Under the pieces are notes generated by a model that saw only the letters and a list, made by a program, of their open reading frames with translations, was not told the origin of the DNA and searched no databases. A DNA stretch of 64,000 nucleotides from assembly GCF_001637325.1 (NCBI RefSeq), contig NZ_LRXL01000037.1, positions 248,001 to 312,000 on the forward strand, written 5' to 3'. A program made the position numbers and the translations under genes. Source of the stretch: Cochleicola gelatinilyticus. GTDB lineage: Bacteria > Bacteroidota > Bacteroidia > Flavobacteriales > Flavobacteriaceae. Positions 26,489 through 35,192 of the stretch are shown in pieces. Numbering within the stretch: the first letter of the stretch is position 1; each line of letters starts with the position of its first letter.

Positions 26489-27730
26489 ATGAAAACCAAC
26501 CTCACATTTTTTTTCTTGTTCATTTTTTCTGCTATAACCGTAGCCCAGCAAGGAATTAACTACAAAGCTATTGTTAAAGACGGAAGCGGAAGCATAGTCG
26601 CCAATGATCTTATTCAAGTGCAATTCGCAATTCTTGAAGGAGCGACCTCAGTATATTCTGAAACGCATTCACCAACAACAGATGCCAACGGACTCATTAT
26701 TCTCAATATTGGGGAAGGGACTCCCATTACCGGAACCTTCGACGCCATCGACTGGGCGAACGATGCACATTTTCTTAATGTACAGATAAATACAGGCGAC
26801 GGATTAACTGATATGGGAACCACCGAGTTTAAGACAGTTCCCTATGCCATTACATCGGGAGATGCTGTGTTTAAAAAAGACGGTGATAACGCCTTTAAAG
26901 AAGATGGGAATATAGGTATTGGAACTGCAGATCCGACGGAACAACTTCATATTAATGATGATACCGATGCCAGAATGCTGTTAAGTGCTAATAATACATT
27001 TAACAGAACTTCGATGCGATTGGAAAACGGAGATGCCGGAGGCACTCATTCTTATTTTAAAATCGAAAACTTTAACGATCAACTTCGTATTGGGGTCGAT
27101 AGTGATTTAACCGCAGGAACAGGTTATAATGATATAGTAACTATTTCAACTTCGGGTAATATTACTACAGATGGTGCATTACGATTGGGAACTGGACCTC
27201 TAATATCTGAATTTTCAACAGACGGAACACTCTCTGGGAACAGTTCAAATGCAGTTCCAACAGAGAGTGCGGTTAAAACTTATGTGGACAATATGGTAGG
27301 AACAGAAGAAAAGAGTATTATTATTCCTGCCACCGCTTTTACAGGTAATACTAACGTAAACCCGATAATCCTACAAAATTTCGGTGCGTTCGCTCAAAAA
27401 ACGACTGGAAATGGTTTTTTAGTGGCGCCCTTAATATTACCTGAAGGCTCCACGGTCACGTCGATGCGGTTTTTCTTAAGGGATGGAACGTATTTAGGAA
27501 ATGAAAACTTGCAAGCTTCCTTATTGAGAGGTCTGCGAACTTCCACCATTTTTTCGATTCAATTTTCTGTATCCACTTTTGGTGGATCTACCTCTGGGTT
27601 TATAGAAACCTATGATACAGACTTTACCATTCTCAACGATTATCAATATGTTATTAGAATATCACCAACTTCAACCTGGACACATCCAGATATGGGAGTT
27701 TGTGCAGTAGAAGTGACCTACATTGATTAA
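26489..27730 (+). CDS. Secreted protein with GINYKA-type N-terminal domain (operon gene 3)
   Basis: A 413-aa protein with a signal peptide (MKTNLTFFFLFIFSAITVAQ). The N-terminal domain (about residues 20-125) is the third copy of the one in genes 1 and 2. It is followed by NIGIGTADPTEQLHIND, a fibre-type middle part, a short helical AVPTESAVKTYVDNMVG segment (such segments often precede trimeric heads), and a C-terminal domain (about 275-413) unlike those of genes 1 and 2. It lies 32 bases after gene 2. Function unknown. Confidence 0.78.
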   Translation: MKTNLTFFFLFIFSAITVAQQGINYKAIVKDGSGSIVANDLIQVQFAILEGATSVYSETHSPTTDANGLIILNIGEGTPITGTFDAIDWANDAHFLNVQINTGDGLTDMGTTEFKTVPYAITSGDAVFKKDGDNAFKEDGNIGIGTADPTEQLHINDDTDARMLLSANNTFNRTSMRLENGDAGGTHSYFKIENFNDQLRIGVDSDLTAGTGYNDIVTISTSGNITTDGALRLGTGPLISEFSTDGTLSGNSSNAVPTESAVKTYVDNMVGTEEKSIIIPATAFTGNTNVNPIILQNFGAFAQKTTGNGFLVAPLILPEGSTVTSMRFFLRDGTYLGNENLQASLLRGLRTSTIFSIQFSVSTFGGSTSGFIETYDTDFTILNDYQYVIRISPTSTWTHPDMGVCAVEVTYID

Positions 27731-27756
27731 TTAACGAAATTATTAAAACTACTAAA

Positions 27757-28620
27757 ATGAAAATACAAATCACATTATTCAGCATATTTCTATTCTCTTT
27801 CTTCGGAAATGCACAGAGCATCGAAAAATTCAGCATCGATAGCGGAGGCGCTTCCGAAGCAAACGGAAACATTCAAATTCTTTACACCTTAGGGGAAGTG
27901 AATGTACAGGAACTTAGTGCAGGAAATATTCAGATTTCTGAAGGGTTTATCACCTCGGTTTCGTTACAACTTTCTATAAACCCTAAAGTCTTTTTGCAAG
28001 GTCCTCTTTTGGCGCCAACAACACCAAGTCTTATGAATGATGATCTACGTATCGCGACGGTGATCCCCACTACAAGTCCGTACCCCGATGGATTAACCTG
28101 TAATGCTTCAGTTTTTACACCAACAGGCCCTAATGCGATTGTTGATTGGGTTTTTGTAGAATTACGAAATGCTTCAGACAGAACGAATGTAATTGAAGCG
28201 CGATCAGCCTTACTACAAAGAGATGGCGATGTGGTTGATGTTGACGGTACCTCCGCAGTATCATTTACATCGGCTGCTGCAAGCTATTATGTTTTAGTAA
28301 ATCACCGAAATCACTTAGGGGTTCTAAGTGCAAATCCGATAGCGATTTTAGGAACGACAGCTGTAGATCTTAGTTCAAATCCTTCAGATGTATTTGGAGG
28401 CACTAATGCGGTAGCCAATATGGGCGGCGGGAACTATGCAATGTTCGGAGGGGATGTCAACGGCAATGGGCAGGTTCAGAATAGTGATCTTACGGCGATT
28501 GTACTACTATTGGGAAGTTCGGGATATTCCGAAGGAGACCTCAATTTAAATGGTCAAGTTCAAAACAGCGACATCAACAACACTGGAAATCCTAATCTAG
28601 GAAAAGGAGAACAATATTAA
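27757..28620 (+). CDS. Secreted protein with dockerin-like C-terminus (operon gene 4)
   Basis: A 287-aa protein with a signal peptide (MKIQITLFSIFLFSFFGNAQ). A short first domain (IQILYTLGEVNVQELSAGNIQISEGFI) is a module often found near the start of T9SS-dependent proteins. The middle part (about residues 85-210) is beta-rich. The end has two Ca-binding-like loops (GDVNGNGQVQNSDL and GDLNLNGQVQNSDIN) of dockerin type, then PNLGKGEQY. No catalytic motif. It sits 26 bases after gene 3 and 40 before gene 5. A role in protein-protein docking on the cell surface is possible but inferred. Confidence 0.75.
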   Translation: MKIQITLFSIFLFSFFGNAQSIEKFSIDSGGASEANGNIQILYTLGEVNVQELSAGNIQISEGFITSVSLQLSINPKVFLQGPLLAPTTPSLMNDDLRIATVIPTTSPYPDGLTCNASVFTPTGPNAIVDWVFVELRNASDRTNVIEARSALLQRDGDVVDVDGTSAVSFTSAAASYYVLVNHRNHLGVLSANPIAILGTTAVDLSSNPSDVFGGTNAVANMGGGNYAMFGGDVNGNGQVQNSDLTAIVLLLGSSGYSEGDLNLNGQVQNSDINNTGNPNLGKGEQY

Positions 28621-28660
28621 TACTCATTTAAATACATCACTAACCTTAAAAACTAATTTT

Positions 28661-30919
28661 ATGAAAACTAAAATACTTGTAACATTAATAGTGCTGTGCA
28701 GCTTTGGGCTGGCGGCTCAAGACATCCATTTTACGATGGATAATGCCCGAATAACAAATGACGGGGTCGACGACTTTTATGAAGCCGATATTTATATGGA
28801 AAGTAGTATAGATTTTAAACTGGGATCGGGACAGATCTACTTTACCTATAACGAAGCTGCCTTTGGTCCTAATATTTCAGACAATGGTAATTTTGATTAT
28901 TTGCAACCAGATGGTTCGATCTTAGCGGAAGCTTATGGGTTTCCAGCGTACAAAGATTTTATTCAGAATGATAATACCACTTTTAGAGTTTCAACTGCCT
29001 TTCAACAAGGAGTGAGCAGTGGAACCATTACAGAGAACAATGTTACTGCTATGCCAAAGCATTTGTTCAGTATTAAAATTCGCTATATTGATGCGGCACA
29101 GGATCCAACTATTTGTTTTGAAACACAACCCGTTTTTCTAGACCAGTTTTACACTGCCTGCGGACCAGAAACAACTGGATTTCCCAATTGTACTAATGAG
29201 CCTGGTATTCAGTTATTCAATGATACATTCGACTGTGCTGGAGCAACTTTACCTGCTGGTTGTGCCGGTGTTACTACCTATACAATCGCGGGAGGGTGGG
29301 ACAACGGAACTCCCGATTCCACAATGGAAGCTGTCATTTCTGAAAACCTTTCAACAGGCGGTCTTTCTATTGAAGCATGTTCCCTAACGGTTATGGAAGG
29401 AGCTATTTTAACAATACAAACAGGAGATTATCTAAGAACTGAGAATGATATTATCGTAGATGGAGATTTACGTGTTGCTCATGGAGCCAGTGTAGTGCAG
29501 GTTGAGAATAGTGCTGTTGTAATAAACAATGGTTCGATTTTGGTTCAGAAAGATTTAGATAATATTGAGAACAGAGGCTTTGCGTTAGCATCAAGTCCTA
29601 TGACCACTGAGACACAAGCTGCTTTTGGAGCACCGATTCAATTCAGAAATCATATCACAGCAAATTTTAGTCCGAACGAAGATGTGGAAGCGAATTTTCC
29701 AGGCGCTGGAAACTTTGCTGATGACAATGGAAATAACTGGATGACTTACGATGGAATGATGAATCCAGGGGAAGGCTATCTTGTCATGCCCCAACAAACG
29801 GCAGAAATTCCTGCACCGGCAGATTATACTGCAAACTTTGATGATGGAACTCTCAACAACGGAATCATATCTTTTGAAGTTGAATACAACGGAACCCAAA
29901 ACGCAAGTATGAATGTGTTAGGAAATCCATATCCTTCTGCAATCGATGCCGACCTATTTATAGCAGAAAACGAGATGATCGAAGGCTTGTATTTTTGGGA
30001 GCACCTTACCTCACCAAGTACCACTTATGAAGGTTACAATCCAAGTAATTATAGTATGGGAGATATCTCCATGTATAGTACGGTAATGGGAGGTAATCCT
30101 GCAGCAAACGGTGGTGCTACACCTAATGGATTTGTACCATCGGGAGAAGGTTTTGCGGTAAAGGCACTTGTGGCGGGATCGGCAGAATTTAATAATGCAA
30201 TGCGTGTAACTGGAAATAATGATGTTTCAGGACGTCTATCTTTAGTGGAGCGTGATCGAGTTTGGCTCAATGTTTTTAACGAGACCCATGGTTTGGGGAG
30301 TACTTCATTACTTGGTTTTTCTGAGATTACTTCGGAAGGATTCGATCCAGGCGCTGATATTATACGGTTAGCTACTCCGGTATCTTTATATCAAGAGTTG
30401 GAAACAGGGGAACAATTGGGAATTCAGGGACGTGAAGCATTTACTTCGGAAGCGATTGTGCCTTTCAGTTTTGCAACTCAAGTGGAAACATTAGAATCGT
30501 ACCGTATATCGATCCATGATTTAGATGGAACTTCTATATCTGAAGCTACTGTGTACCTCATCGATCATACCGCAGACATCATTACAAATTTAAATGAACA
30601 ATCGTATGCATTTACGGCTACAGCAGGAACGTACAGCAATCGATTCTCTATAGTATTTGAAGATAGAACATTAGGAGTGTCTAGTGGTACTTCTGAAGCT
30701 GTTTTGATATATCCAAATCCAACCCAAGATATCTTATTTATTAAGACACCGAATACGCAAATTAAAACGGTTGAAGTATTCGACATTCGGGGAAGAAAAG
30801 TGCAACAGAACTCTAATGTGATAGATCAACTCAATCTTTCTAATTTAAAATCGGCAGTGTATTTTGTAAAGATCACGACCGACACCGAAACCCTTATTAA
30901 ACGAATTATAAAAGAATAA
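28661..30919 (+). CDS. T9SS-exported surface protein with C-terminal sorting domain (operon gene 5)
   Basis: A 752-aa protein with a signal peptide (MKTKILVTLIVLCSFGLAAQ). The N-terminal part (about residues 20-140) resembles a module that precedes adhesin regions. It is followed by beta-repeat sequence with GDYLRTENDIIVDGDLRVAHGA (filament-type strands) and long Asn/Gly-rich regions including NVLGNPYPSAIDADLFI. The last 75 residues are a T9SS type A sorting domain (IYPNPTQDILFI ... GRKVQQ ... VYFVKITTDTETLIKRII). It is therefore probably exported across the outer membrane and attached to the surface. A terminator follows. No enzyme motif. Confidence 0.85.
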   Translation: MKTKILVTLIVLCSFGLAAQDIHFTMDNARITNDGVDDFYEADIYMESSIDFKLGSGQIYFTYNEAAFGPNISDNGNFDYLQPDGSILAEAYGFPAYKDFIQNDNTTFRVSTAFQQGVSSGTITENNVTAMPKHLFSIKIRYIDAAQDPTICFETQPVFLDQFYTACGPETTGFPNCTNEPGIQLFNDTFDCAGATLPAGCAGVTTYTIAGGWDNGTPDSTMEAVISENLSTGGLSIEACSLTVMEGAILTIQTGDYLRTENDIIVDGDLRVAHGASVVQVENSAVVINNGSILVQKDLDNIENRGFALASSPMTTETQAAFGAPIQFRNHITANFSPNEDVEANFPGAGNFADDNGNNWMTYDGMMNPGEGYLVMPQQTAEIPAPADYTANFDDGTLNNGIISFEVEYNGTQNASMNVLGNPYPSAIDADLFIAENEMIEGLYFWEHLTSPSTTYEGYNPSNYSMGDISMYSTVMGGNPAANGGATPNGFVPSGEGFAVKALVAGSAEFNNAMRVTGNNDVSGRLSLVERDRVWLNVFNETHGLGSTSLLGFSEITSEGFDPGADIIRLATPVSLYQELETGEQLGIQGREAFTSEAIVPFSFATQVETLESYRISIHDLDGTSISEATVYLIDHTADIITNLNEQSYAFTATAGTYSNRFSIVFEDRTLGVSSGTSEAVLIYPNPTQDILFIKTPNTQIKTVEVFDIRGRKVQQNSNVIDQLNLSNLKSAVYFVKITTDTETLIKRIIKE

Positions 30920-30940
30920 TAGGTGGTTATTTAAATGAGG

Positions 30941-30976
30941 AAACCGCTATCGGAAGTAATTCTGGTAGCGGTTTTA
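30941..30976 (+). terminator. Rho-independent terminator of the five-gene secreted-protein operon
   Basis: Ten-bp stem CCGCTATCGG / CTGGTAGCGG (with two or three G-T pairs) and a flanking A run and TTTTATTTT tail, just after gene 5. No comparable hairpin lies between the five genes, supporting one transcript. Confidence 0.75.
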
Positions 30977-31088
30977 TTTTAACCTATGTTGCTATTCGCA
31001 AGAGATGGAGGATCTAATAAATTAAGTTAGCACAGCCATAATAAATTAATTTTCCTGTTGAGACAAACATGTAGATTGTTTATAAGTC

Positions 31089-32294
31089 TTATGCTTTTAA
31101 AACTCCAACCTCTACCATGCATTCGCGCATCATGTTAAAGGTGCGTTCAATATCGTTATCCAATCCGATAGAAAAACGAATTAAGCCATCTGAAAGCCCC
31201 ATTTCGGCTTGCTCTTGCTCTGGTATTTCCGAAGAAGTAGAAGATCCCGGTGCGCTAAATAATGTTTTGTAGAACCCTAGACTCACAGCTAAATAACCGA
31301 GATTACGTTCTTGCATTAACTCCATTAACTCATTTGCTTTGTCGAGGCTTCCTACGTCGAGCGTTAACATTCCGCCATAACCATATTCTTCATTCATCAT
31401 CGATTTAAATAATTCGTGTCCAGGATGTGATTTTAAACCAGGGTATACGGTTTTAATTTTTTCCTTTTGAAATCTTTCAGCTAAATACAAAGCATTCTTA
31501 CTATGTTGTTTAATTCGTATATGAAGCGTTCTTAAGTTTTTCATAATAGATGCCGCTCGCATACTGTCCATGGACGCGCCCAAAAGCATACTGGCTCCAT
31601 CATTTACATTCCGAAGGGTATCTATTAATTCTTGTGTGCCGCAAACAACACCTCCCATGGTATCACTGCTTCCATTAATAAATTTAGTTAAACTGTGTAA
31701 CACCACATCAGCACCTAATTTTGCAGGAGAAATGTTTAAGGGTGAAAACGTATTATCAACTAATAACTGAAGATTGTACTTTTTGGCAATTTTAGCAAGA
31801 CCTTTTATGTCTGCAACCTCAAGCAACGGATTACTAACAGATTCACAGTATAAGACTTTTGTGTTCTTGGTAATTGCAGCTTCAACAACATCGAGCTTAG
31901 TAATATCTACAAACGATGTGTGGATGTCCATTCGAGGGGCAAAGTTTTTTAAAAAGGCGTACGTACCCCCATAAATCGTTCGGCTGGAAACCACATGATC
32001 GCCCGCTTGGCAGAACTGTAAGATTGTGGGGGTGATAGCTCCCATACCACTAGCTGCAACATTAGCGGTTTCGGTTCCTTCCATAGCGGCCAAAGCTTCC
32101 CCTAAATATAGATTAGAGGGAGTAGAGTGACGAGAATACAAATAACAGCCGTCCGCATTCCCTTCGAAAGTATCGAACATGGTCTTTGCACTTAAAAATG
32201 TGTAGGTGGATGAGTCACTAATCGAGGGATTTACACCTCCAAATTCACCAAAATATTGAAGGTCTTGAATGTTGTCTGCGGGATTGAAAGCCAT
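31089..32294 (-). CDS. Cys/Met metabolism PLP-dependent enzyme, methionine gamma-lyase-like
   Basis: PLP enzyme of the cystathionine gamma-synthase fold, 401 aa. The PLP lysine is Lys204 in LHSLTKFING, with LLVDNTFSPL before it and YSRHSTPSN at the phosphate-binding site. Methionine gamma-lyase from Pseudomonas has YGCT around its active-site Tyr114/Cys116. Here the segment is TIYGGTY (Tyr108, Gly110), so the methionine-specific cysteine is missing. Sulfhydrylase or cystathionine lyase/synthase activity is therefore possible. The divergent Lrp regulator next door suggests amino-acid-responsive control. Confidence 0.87.
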   Translation of the reverse strand: MAFNPADNIQDLQYFGEFGGVNPSISDSSTYTFLSAKTMFDTFEGNADGCYLYSRHSTPSNLYLGEALAAMEGTETANVAASGMGAITPTILQFCQAGDHVVSSRTIYGGTYAFLKNFAPRMDIHTSFVDITKLDVVEAAITKNTKVLYCESVSNPLLEVADIKGLAKIAKKYNLQLLVDNTFSPLNISPAKLGADVVLHSLTKFINGSSDTMGGVVCGTQELIDTLRNVNDGASMLLGASMDSMRAASIMKNLRTLHIRIKQHSKNALYLAERFQKEKIKTVYPGLKSHPGHELFKSMMNEEYGYGGMLTLDVGSLDKANELMELMQERNLGYLAVSLGFYKTLFSAPGSSTSSEIPEQEQAEMGLSDGLIRFSIGLDNDIERTFNMMRECMVEVGVLKA

Positions 32295-32456
32295 ATCTTT
32301 AAAAAATTTAATTTTGTTTGGTAAAACTACACAGGCGTAGTCTGTTTATCAATAGAGATGGTTATTTTTAGTTGATAAAACTAGAATTATATATTATTTA
32401 CGAAATTTTATCTAAACTAATATGGTTTTCCGTATTTTTCAGAAAAATTTTCTTTT

Positions 32457-32918
32457 ATGCAATTAGATGCTATCGATACGTTGTTGCTTCGTTATCTTCA
32501 GATAGATGCAAAGCAGACTAACAAAGAATTGTCTTCAAAACTAAATCTTTCGGTCACTGCAGTTTATGAACGTATTAAAAAATTGGAACGTAACGGTATT
32601 ATTAAGAACTACGTAACGCTATTAAATTCAGAAAAAGTTGGATTAGGTTTTATGGTGTTTTGTCATATTAAATTAATTCAGCATTCAAAAGAACACCTTA
32701 CAAAGTTCGAAGCTGAGGTAAATACTTTAGATGAAGTGTTAGAATGTTTTCATGTAAGCGGGGAATACGACTATCTTTTAAAAGTGATGGTTCGTGATAT
32801 GGCGCATTTCCGTAGCTTTATGGTGACAAAATTAACTACCTTACAACATGTTGGAAGCACTCAAAGTTCTTTCACAATTAATGAGGTTAAGAACACCACA
32901 GCAATAACGTTCTCATAA
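32457..32918 (+). CDS. Lrp/AsnC-family transcriptional regulator
   Basis: A 153-aa regulator with an N-terminal HTH (about residues 5-60, LDAIDTLLLRYLQIDAKQTNKELSSKLNLSVTAVYERIKKLE, quoted here in outline only as the start LDAIDTLLLRYL and the recognition helix SVTAVYERIKKLE) and a C-terminal RAM ligand-binding domain (about 70-145, including HVSGEYDYLLKVMVRDM). Proteins of this family sense amino acids. It is divergent from the methionine gamma-lyase-like gene with 162 bases between, so that gene is the likely target. The CPBP protease gene follows after 2 bases. Confidence 0.93.
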   Translation: MQLDAIDTLLLRYLQIDAKQTNKELSSKLNLSVTAVYERIKKLERNGIIKNYVTLLNSEKVGLGFMVFCHIKLIQHSKEHLTKFEAEVNTLDEVLECFHVSGEYDYLLKVMVRDMAHFRSFMVTKLTTLQHVGSTQSSFTINEVKNTTAITFS

Positions 32919-32920
32919 TA

Positions 32921-33556
32921 ATGCCAACCAAAAATTATTTACTTACAGAGTTTTTTCTGCTTTTTGTAGTACTTCCAGTGAGTTTTGCCTTGCCATATGC
33001 ATTTTGGATAAAGGCAGGGCTTACCATTGCAGGATTTGTTTATATCGTGTTTATCTTAAAGCGGTCTAAAAATATTCAGTTTCGTGTAAAAAAGCATCTT
33101 CCGTGGAACCAATTTTGGAAAAGGATCGGCATAACATTTTTATGTGTTATAGTGAGTACCACTTTGTTCGTTTATTTTACGGAGTTTAACGCACTCTTCT
33201 TTGTTCCTCGCAACCACCCTGGACTTTTTGTGCTCATTCTTTTAATTTATACATTTCTATCGGTGTGGCCGCAAGAGATTATTTATAGAACGTTCTTTTT
33301 TGAACGGTATGAGTTGTTGTTTCAAAGTAAAGCGCTCCTTGTTTTTATAAATGCTATTATCTTTTCACTTGCACATTTATTTTTTAGAAATACACTGGTA
33401 CTTGTATTAACGTTTATTGGGGGACTTATTTTTGGTACTACTTATTTAAAATATCGTTCTACAACTTTGGTGAGTATTGAACATGCACTTTATGGAAATT
33501 GGCTTTTTACAGTAGGTATGGGACAAATGTTGGCTTTTCCAGGAATGGAGGCGTAA
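32921..33556 (+). CDS. CPBP-family intramembrane metalloprotease (CAAX protease-like)
   Basis: A 211-aa membrane protein with about six hydrophobic segments. The family motifs are present but altered: motif 1 reads QEIIYR (Gln118, Glu119, Arg123) where the usual form is EExxxR; motif 2 is FSLAH (His152); motif 3 has His188 and Asn193 (EHALYGN). Family members cleave prenylated or membrane proteins, and some act in bacteriocin immunity. The first-glutamate change may reduce activity. It follows the Lrp gene by two bases, so the pair is co-translated; the functional link is unclear. Confidence 0.82.
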   Translation: MPTKNYLLTEFFLLFVVLPVSFALPYAFWIKAGLTIAGFVYIVFILKRSKNIQFRVKKHLPWNQFWKRIGITFLCVIVSTTLFVYFTEFNALFFVPRNHPGLFVLILLIYTFLSVWPQEIIYRTFFFERYELLFQSKALLVFINAIIFSLAHLFFRNTLVLVLTFIGGLIFGTTYLKYRSTTLVSIEHALYGNWLFTVGMGQMLAFPGMEA

Positions 33557-33647
33557 TTGTATAAAATTTATTCAATCTGTTTTTATGTAGTGAAGGAAGC
33601 TATGATAATATCTGTAAACATAATTTTTAAACTCTTAAACAGTATCG

Positions 33648-33655
33648 TACCTTTG
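33648..33655 (+). promoter_or_regulatory. -7 promoter element of lpdA
   Basis: TACCTTTG, a perfect TAnnTTTG match, 56 bases before the lpdA start. Confidence 0.6.
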
Positions 33656-33711
33656 TGCTCTAATTCTAAAACTTCAGTAGCGAAGTTCACTTTTAATTAA
33701 AAATCACCACT

Positions 33712-35112
33712 ATGTCAAAATATGATGTTGCTGTAATAGGTTCCGGTCCTGGAGGATATGTAGCTGCCATTCGTTGTGCCCAATTGGGAATGAAAACTGC
33801 TATAATAGAAAAATATAATACCTTGGGAGGTACGTGTCTCAATGTTGGATGTATTCCAAGTAAGGCCTTGTTAGATTCTTCTCATCACTACGAAGATGCA
33901 ATCAAGCATTTTGAAGACCATGGGATTGAGATTCCAGGAGAAGTAAAGATCAATTTTAAAAAGATGATCGAACGAAAAGGTGCTGTGGTAGAACAAACCA
34001 CCAAAGGAATCGAATTTCTTATGAATAAAAATAAGATCGATGTTTTTACAGGAGTTGGTGCTTTTAAAGATGCTACTCATATTGAAATTACCGGAGATAA
34101 AAATGAAACCATAGAAGCTGCTAATACCATTATCGCAACTGGAAGTAAGCCGGCAACGCTTCCGTTTATTAAAATTGATAAAGAACGTATTATTACTTCT
34201 ACCGAAGCATTAAGCTTAAAAGAGATTCCGAAGCACATGATCGTGATTGGAGGTGGTGTTATTGGTCTTGAATTAGGGCAAGTATACCGTCGTTTGGGAG
34301 CTGAAGTTTCTGTAATAGAATATATGGATCGAATTATCCCTACAATGGATAGTGCGCAAAGTAAAGAGCTTACTAAAGTGATGAAAAAACAAGGAGTGAA
34401 GTTTTATCTTTCCCATAAAGTTTCAGCCGTTTCGAAAAAGAAGAATGAAATTACCGTAACTGCAACCGATAAAAAAGACAAAGAGGTAACCTTTACAGGA
34501 GATTATTGTTTGGTTTCTGTAGGACGTCGTGCTTTCACTGAAGGATTAAAACCTGAAAATGCCGGAGTAAAAATAACCGAGCGTGGACTCGTGGAAACAA
34601 ATGAGCACCTACAGACTAATGTGAAAAACATTTATGCTATTGGAGATGTTGTGAAAGGAGCAATGTTAGCACACAAGGCTTCAGAAGAGGGAACATTGGT
34701 TGCTGAAATTCTAGCGGGACAGAAACCCCATATCGATTATAATTTAATTCCGGGAGTAGTATACACGTGGCCTGAGGTTGCTTCCGTAGGGAAAACAGAA
34801 GAGCAATTGAAAGAAGCTAAAGTTTCATATAATTCTGGTCAGTTTCCAATGCGAGCTTTAGGAAGAAGTCGTGCTAGTGGTGATACCGACGGATTTGTAA
34901 AAATTCTTTCCGATAAAGAAACCGATGAGGTTCTAGGGGTACATATGGTAGGCGCACGAGTTGCCGATCTTATTGCTGAAGCGGTTGTTGCTATGGAGTT
35001 TAGAGCCAGCGCTGAAGATATTGCTAGAATGAGTCATGCACACCCAACGTATGCTGAAGCTGTTAAAGAAGCTGCACTTGCTGCAACGGGAGATCGTGCA
35101 CTACATGTATAA
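33712..35112 (+). CDS. lpdA: Dihydrolipoyl dehydrogenase (E3)
   Basis: FAD/NAD-dependent E3 subunit of the pyruvate, 2-oxoglutarate and branched-chain 2-oxoacid dehydrogenase complexes and the glycine cleavage system. The 466-aa protein has the FAD motif GSGPGG (residues 10-15), the redox disulfide Cys42/Cys47 in GGTCLNVGCIPSK, the NAD motif VIGGGVIGLELG and the C-terminal catalytic HAHPTYAEAVKEA. The long form with a full dimerisation domain is complete. It is a single-gene unit with its own promoter and a strong terminator. Confidence 0.97.
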   Translation: MSKYDVAVIGSGPGGYVAAIRCAQLGMKTAIIEKYNTLGGTCLNVGCIPSKALLDSSHHYEDAIKHFEDHGIEIPGEVKINFKKMIERKGAVVEQTTKGIEFLMNKNKIDVFTGVGAFKDATHIEITGDKNETIEAANTIIATGSKPATLPFIKIDKERIITSTEALSLKEIPKHMIVIGGGVIGLELGQVYRRLGAEVSVIEYMDRIIPTMDSAQSKELTKVMKKQGVKFYLSHKVSAVSKKKNEITVTATDKKDKEVTFTGDYCLVSVGRRAFTEGLKPENAGVKITERGLVETNEHLQTNVKNIYAIGDVVKGAMLAHKASEEGTLVAEILAGQKPHIDYNLIPGVVYTWPEVASVGKTEEQLKEAKVSYNSGQFPMRALGRSRASGDTDGFVKILSDKETDEVLGVHMVGARVADLIAEAVVAMEFRASAEDIARMSHAHPTYAEAVKEAALAATGDRALHV

Positions 35113-35137
35113 GTTGTAAATTAAGAGTTATTAAAAA

Positions 35138-35176
35138 TAAAAAAGCTGGTTGAAATTTTTCAACCAGCTTTTTTTA
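35138..35176. terminator. Bidirectional terminator between lpdA and the fibre-like protein gene
   Basis: Perfect stem AAAAAGCTGGTTGAAA / TCAACCAGCTTTTT around a short T-rich loop. A and T runs on both sides serve lpdA (plus) and the convergent gene ending at 35193 (minus). Confidence 0.85.
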
Positions 35177-35192
35177 TGTGCGGGGGGTATTT

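Noticed and set aside
23824-30919. Phage or T6SS/eCIS-type injection structure
   Set aside because: No sheath, baseplate, tube or AAA+ ATPase gene is present, and all five products carry Sec signal peptides.
32921-33556. Abortive infection (anti-phage) gene, as CPBP proteins are sometimes labelled
   Set aside because: It is co-translated with an Lrp regulator beside metabolic genes and no other defence gene is nearby.
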